Shown here piece after piece: positions 61,543 through 64,000 of a stretch of DNA of 64,000 bases. Numbering within the stretch: position 1 is the stretch's first letter; every line of letters starts with the position of its first letter. The notes under the pieces are model-generated. The model ran no database searches and was not told where the DNA came from. It saw nothing but the letters and a program-made list of their open reading frames with translations. Both the position numbers and the translations under genes were made by a program. Source of the stretch: Venturia oleaginea (taxonomy: Eukaryota > Ascomycota > Dothideomycetes > Venturiales > Venturiaceae); assembly GCA_013176395.1 (NCBI GenBank), contig JABMLP010000022.1, positions 434,001 through 498,000 on the forward strand, in the 5' to 3' direction.

Positions 61543-64000
61543 ATGGACAATACTCAGCTCAGCGAGCCGGCCGGCCGAAAGATCTCCAAGCTCAATCCCG
61601 TCCTGGAGGATGACTACTCGTCCTCGGTGAGGAAGAAGCTGTCGGGTTCCAGCAGAACTGGACAGGCATGCGATCGTTGCAAAGTAAGTCGAGCGCTGTA
61701 CCTCCGTACCACTTCACCCCCTCGTCCGACTCTCCCTCTGCCATCTTCACCCTGGCTGCCCGTGCAAATCATTACGACAAGCGGGGAGTCTTGGTGTGGC
61801 ACTGCCAATAAATTCTTCTCGCCGACAAATACTCGAGCAGGCTACGGGCTTGGGTATACTGAGATCCTATATTATCAGAAGAAGACCCAAGCCCCATTCC
61901 ACCTCGCTTCCATTTGAAGCCGCTACCTCTTCGAATTTGGACATTTGCTTCATTCATCATATTTATATTTATATTCATACTCTTATTCATATTCATATTC
62001 ATATTCATATTCATATTCATATTCATATTCATATTCATATTCATATTCATATTCATATTCATATTCATATTCATATTCATATTCATACTCATATTTACAT
62101 TCATACTCATATTCATAGTCGTATTCATATCTTCCAGCTGGAAACCCATTGCTGAGACGTCTTGTTTCACATCGCTGGCCATGAATTAACAGAGCTCCCG
62201 TCAGGTACGCAAGATACGATGCGATCCCACCATAAACGGCTGCACGCCTTGCCGCACCGCTCAAACACCGTGCAAGACCACTGATCGCATCACTGGCAAA
62301 GCGACGACCAGAGGCCATACCGATGTGCTCGAGGTCGAAAACCGCATTCTTAAAGCGAGGCTGCAAGAGTACCACCAGAAGTTGTTGGACCTGGGCGTGC
62401 CCTTGGCCGAACTTCAAGTGCCTCTCAGCAATACCCAATCTGCTCCGTCAGCAAAGGCGCCACCTCAGCAATACTGGGACTCACAGCAAGACAATAGCTC
62501 GTCTCATCATGACGCTGAGCAGCATGGCTCAACCTCTGGCCATGTCGAGCCCAGTTTGTTTTCGAAACATATCAACAGCCGACCAGGCACCGTCATGATG
62601 AATCCTGGTTTTGCCATGTTGAGAGGCACCAAGTTGTCTTTATTTGGGATGCACATGGACCTTGCCGAGTTTGCAGATGATCCGTCAGATCTGGACTCTC
62701 CCCAGACCTTTGAGGGCTTCATGAAGCATGTTTTTGGCAGGGCACAACCAACCCAACCTGCACCTCTACCCGACAATCTCCAGAGTGCTCAAGGATATGC
62801 CTATCGGTACTTCCGCTTTCTAAACCCATACACTCCTGTCATCGACAAACGTGACATACACGAATTGGTATGTTCGACTGTGGATTTCTCTTTGTGATCG
62901 ACAACTTACATTGTGCAAAGCTCGAACAAATATACAATGATCCCGCGCCTGGTCCTCGTCCTGGACGGTCCGCCGCTGAAGAAGTCATCGTTCATATGAT
63001 GTTCTCTCAGATCAAATATCAATACGGCCAGCGCAATCAATTGCAAACCATGCTTGATGAAGCTATGGCACATTTCAAGTACTCGCTGAGTTTCTTTCCT
63101 GACCTTGTTCGGGGCCAGACTTTGCCAGACATTCAAGCTCTGACAATGATTGCAATTCAAGTTCGTACTTTTCCAAGGCCTGGTGCAGCCTGGTATTGTG
63201 GGCAGCTTGCACTGTCTTTGGCAGTTGAAACGGGCATGAATAGGTCGGCGGAGTTCTGGTCTGCAGTCGATCAGAGAGTCATGGGTGCTCATGAGATTGA
63301 GATGCGAAAACGTGTCTTCTGGACTCTCTTTGGTTTGGTGAGTAGTCTCAGTGGAAGACTAGGCCGGCCTATTCCAGTGTGCCTGAGCGACGTCGACATC
63401 GAATTCCCAAGTGCTGTGCCAGACAATCTTCCCGAAGAGTCGAATCTGTCCGACTACCGAAAATGCTCGTTTCTTGTTGGCAATGGCATTGTTGAGATCC
63501 TAGCCTTGACGTCTGAGCTCTACACAACCATGTACTCGGCCTCAAGCTCGTTACCTCAAGATTACGAGGCCAACGTCAACAAATTCGAGGCCGACCTGAG
63601 AATTTGGCGTTCGCGTCTACACCCAGAACTGGTCGATTACAAGCGAGCCGAAGGAGAAGTTCAAATCTGTGCCCTCTATCTCGAATTGTACAGTTTGGAG
63701 TTCCAGTTCCTCCTTCGACATCCATTGATCTTTCCGTCAAACCAGCCCGAGGCCTATAAACAGAACCTCAAGTACGCTCTCGATATAGCCCCAAAGACTT
63801 TGGCGGTGCTGAGCAAGCTCAAGGACTCCAAATGCCTTGATGTTCCTTGGTACAACGTGACTGTATTTCTTGCCATGATATTCACGACCCTGTTTGCGGA
63901 AGATCAACGTCGGGATGAGCTCACAGCGGAAGAGCTTCAGAGACTGAAGTCGGAGATGGACCTATGGGTGGTCGTTCTCGGAGATATCGGCGCCATGCTC
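61543..64000 (+). CDS. Zn2Cys6 fungal transcription factor, 3' end outside the window
   Basis: Exons 61543-61683, 62205-62867, 62921 to beyond 64000, with 628 codons visible. The zinc cluster is C43-x2-C46-x6-C53-x6-C60-x2-C63-x6-C70, split after residue 47 by a 521-base intron. The linker and coiled-coil heptads follow (VLEVENRILKARLQEYHQKLLDLGV). The middle homology region of the fungal_trans type starts near residue 250 (YAYRYFRFLNPYTPVIDK), with ALSLAVETGMNRS, RVFWTLFGL and LGRPIPVCLSDVDIEFP. Such proteins bind CGG half-sites and control metabolism or stress genes. The target set cannot be read from sequence. The last visible codons (VVVLGDIGAML) are still inside the conserved domain. Intron 2 is 53 bases and ordinary. 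Confidence 0.92.
61985..62086. repeat. Perfect (ATTCAT)17 hexanucleotide microsatellite in intron 1 of the zinc-cluster gene
   Basis: Seventeen exact copies, with imperfect copies on both sides to about 61960 and 62137. It accounts for the apparent Met-Asn and Ile-His repeat frames seen on both strands, which are not genes. Confidence 0.97.

Noticed and set aside
61772..62182. Minus-strand frame rich in Met-Asn repeats (and matching Ile-His and Phe-Ile frames on the plus strand)
   Set aside because: It is produced by the ATTCAT microsatellite inside an intron. Composition is purely repeat-driven.
56720..64000. Secondary-metabolite or nutrient cluster around UGP1, PNC1 and the Zn2Cys6 regulator
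   Set aside because: No synthase, transporter or tailoring genes. The neighbours are housekeeping genes with separate roles.

Overview
The window looks like nuclear DNA of a filamentous ascomycete (Pezizomycotina; Dothideomycetes is my guess from the feel of the lineage-specific proteins, not proven). The reasons are: dense genes on both strands, short introns of about 46-56 bases with GTRNGT donors and CTAAC/CTGAC-like branch points, a tRNA-Lys with a small intron, a fungal Fot1/Pogo transposon derivative, a Zn2Cys6 regulator with a fungal transcription-factor middle region, and Sen1, Dnf-type flippase, tricalbin, Flc and Pin4 relatives.

Layout. 1-161 (-): N-terminus of a probable Srk1/Rck2-type kinase. 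1785-1867 (-): tRNA-Lys(TTT). 4318-5420 (-): relic gene with five in-frame stops. 5735-6582 (+): small four-helix membrane protein. 7389-10522 (-): Flc/TRP-like membrane protein. 12037-15367 (-): serine-rich nuclear-type protein, possibly the Smc5/6-loading factor Nse6. 16035-17103 (-): complete but internally deleted Pogo/Fot1 element with 46-bp terminal inverted repeats and a TA target duplication. 19796-24603 (+): Dnf1/2-type phospholipid flippase. 25206-25806 (-): weak hypothetical gene, antisense to the 5' end of SEN1. 25764-31785 (+): Sen1 helicase. 33321-35834 (+): unknown serine/glutamine-rich protein with a probable frameshift near its C-terminus. 39363-41323 (+): Pin4/Cip-type RRM+R3H protein. 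43884-48768 (-): tricalbin. 49876-51518 (-): fungal conserved unknown (DUF7514-like). 52310-54766 (-): UDP-glucose pyrophosphorylase with an unusual 838-base first intron. 56720-59527 (+): unknown 917-residue protein. 60280-61018 (-): nicotinamidase. 61543-64000 (+, runs off the end): Zn2Cys6 transcription factor whose first intron splits the zinc cluster and holds a perfect (ATTCAT)17 microsatellite.

The genes do not form a metabolic cluster. They are housekeeping and conserved fungal genes (membrane lipid asymmetry, ER-plasma membrane contact, RNA Pol II termination, cell-wall precursor supply, NAD salvage) separated by 0.5-3 kb spacers. I corrected exon structures by hand from frame and splice signals. 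Several proteins start well upstream of their longest open frame, notably the Flc protein, the Nse6-like protein, tricalbin and UGP1. SEN1 instead starts downstream of its longest open frame.

The most noteworthy items are the deletion-derivative transposon that still encodes an in-frame fusion of DNA-binding domain and zinc knuckle, the RIP-like decay of the 4.3-5.4 kb gene, the open ATG frame inside the UGP1 intron, and the microsatellite in the zinc-cluster intron. I saw no clear new multi-gene system.
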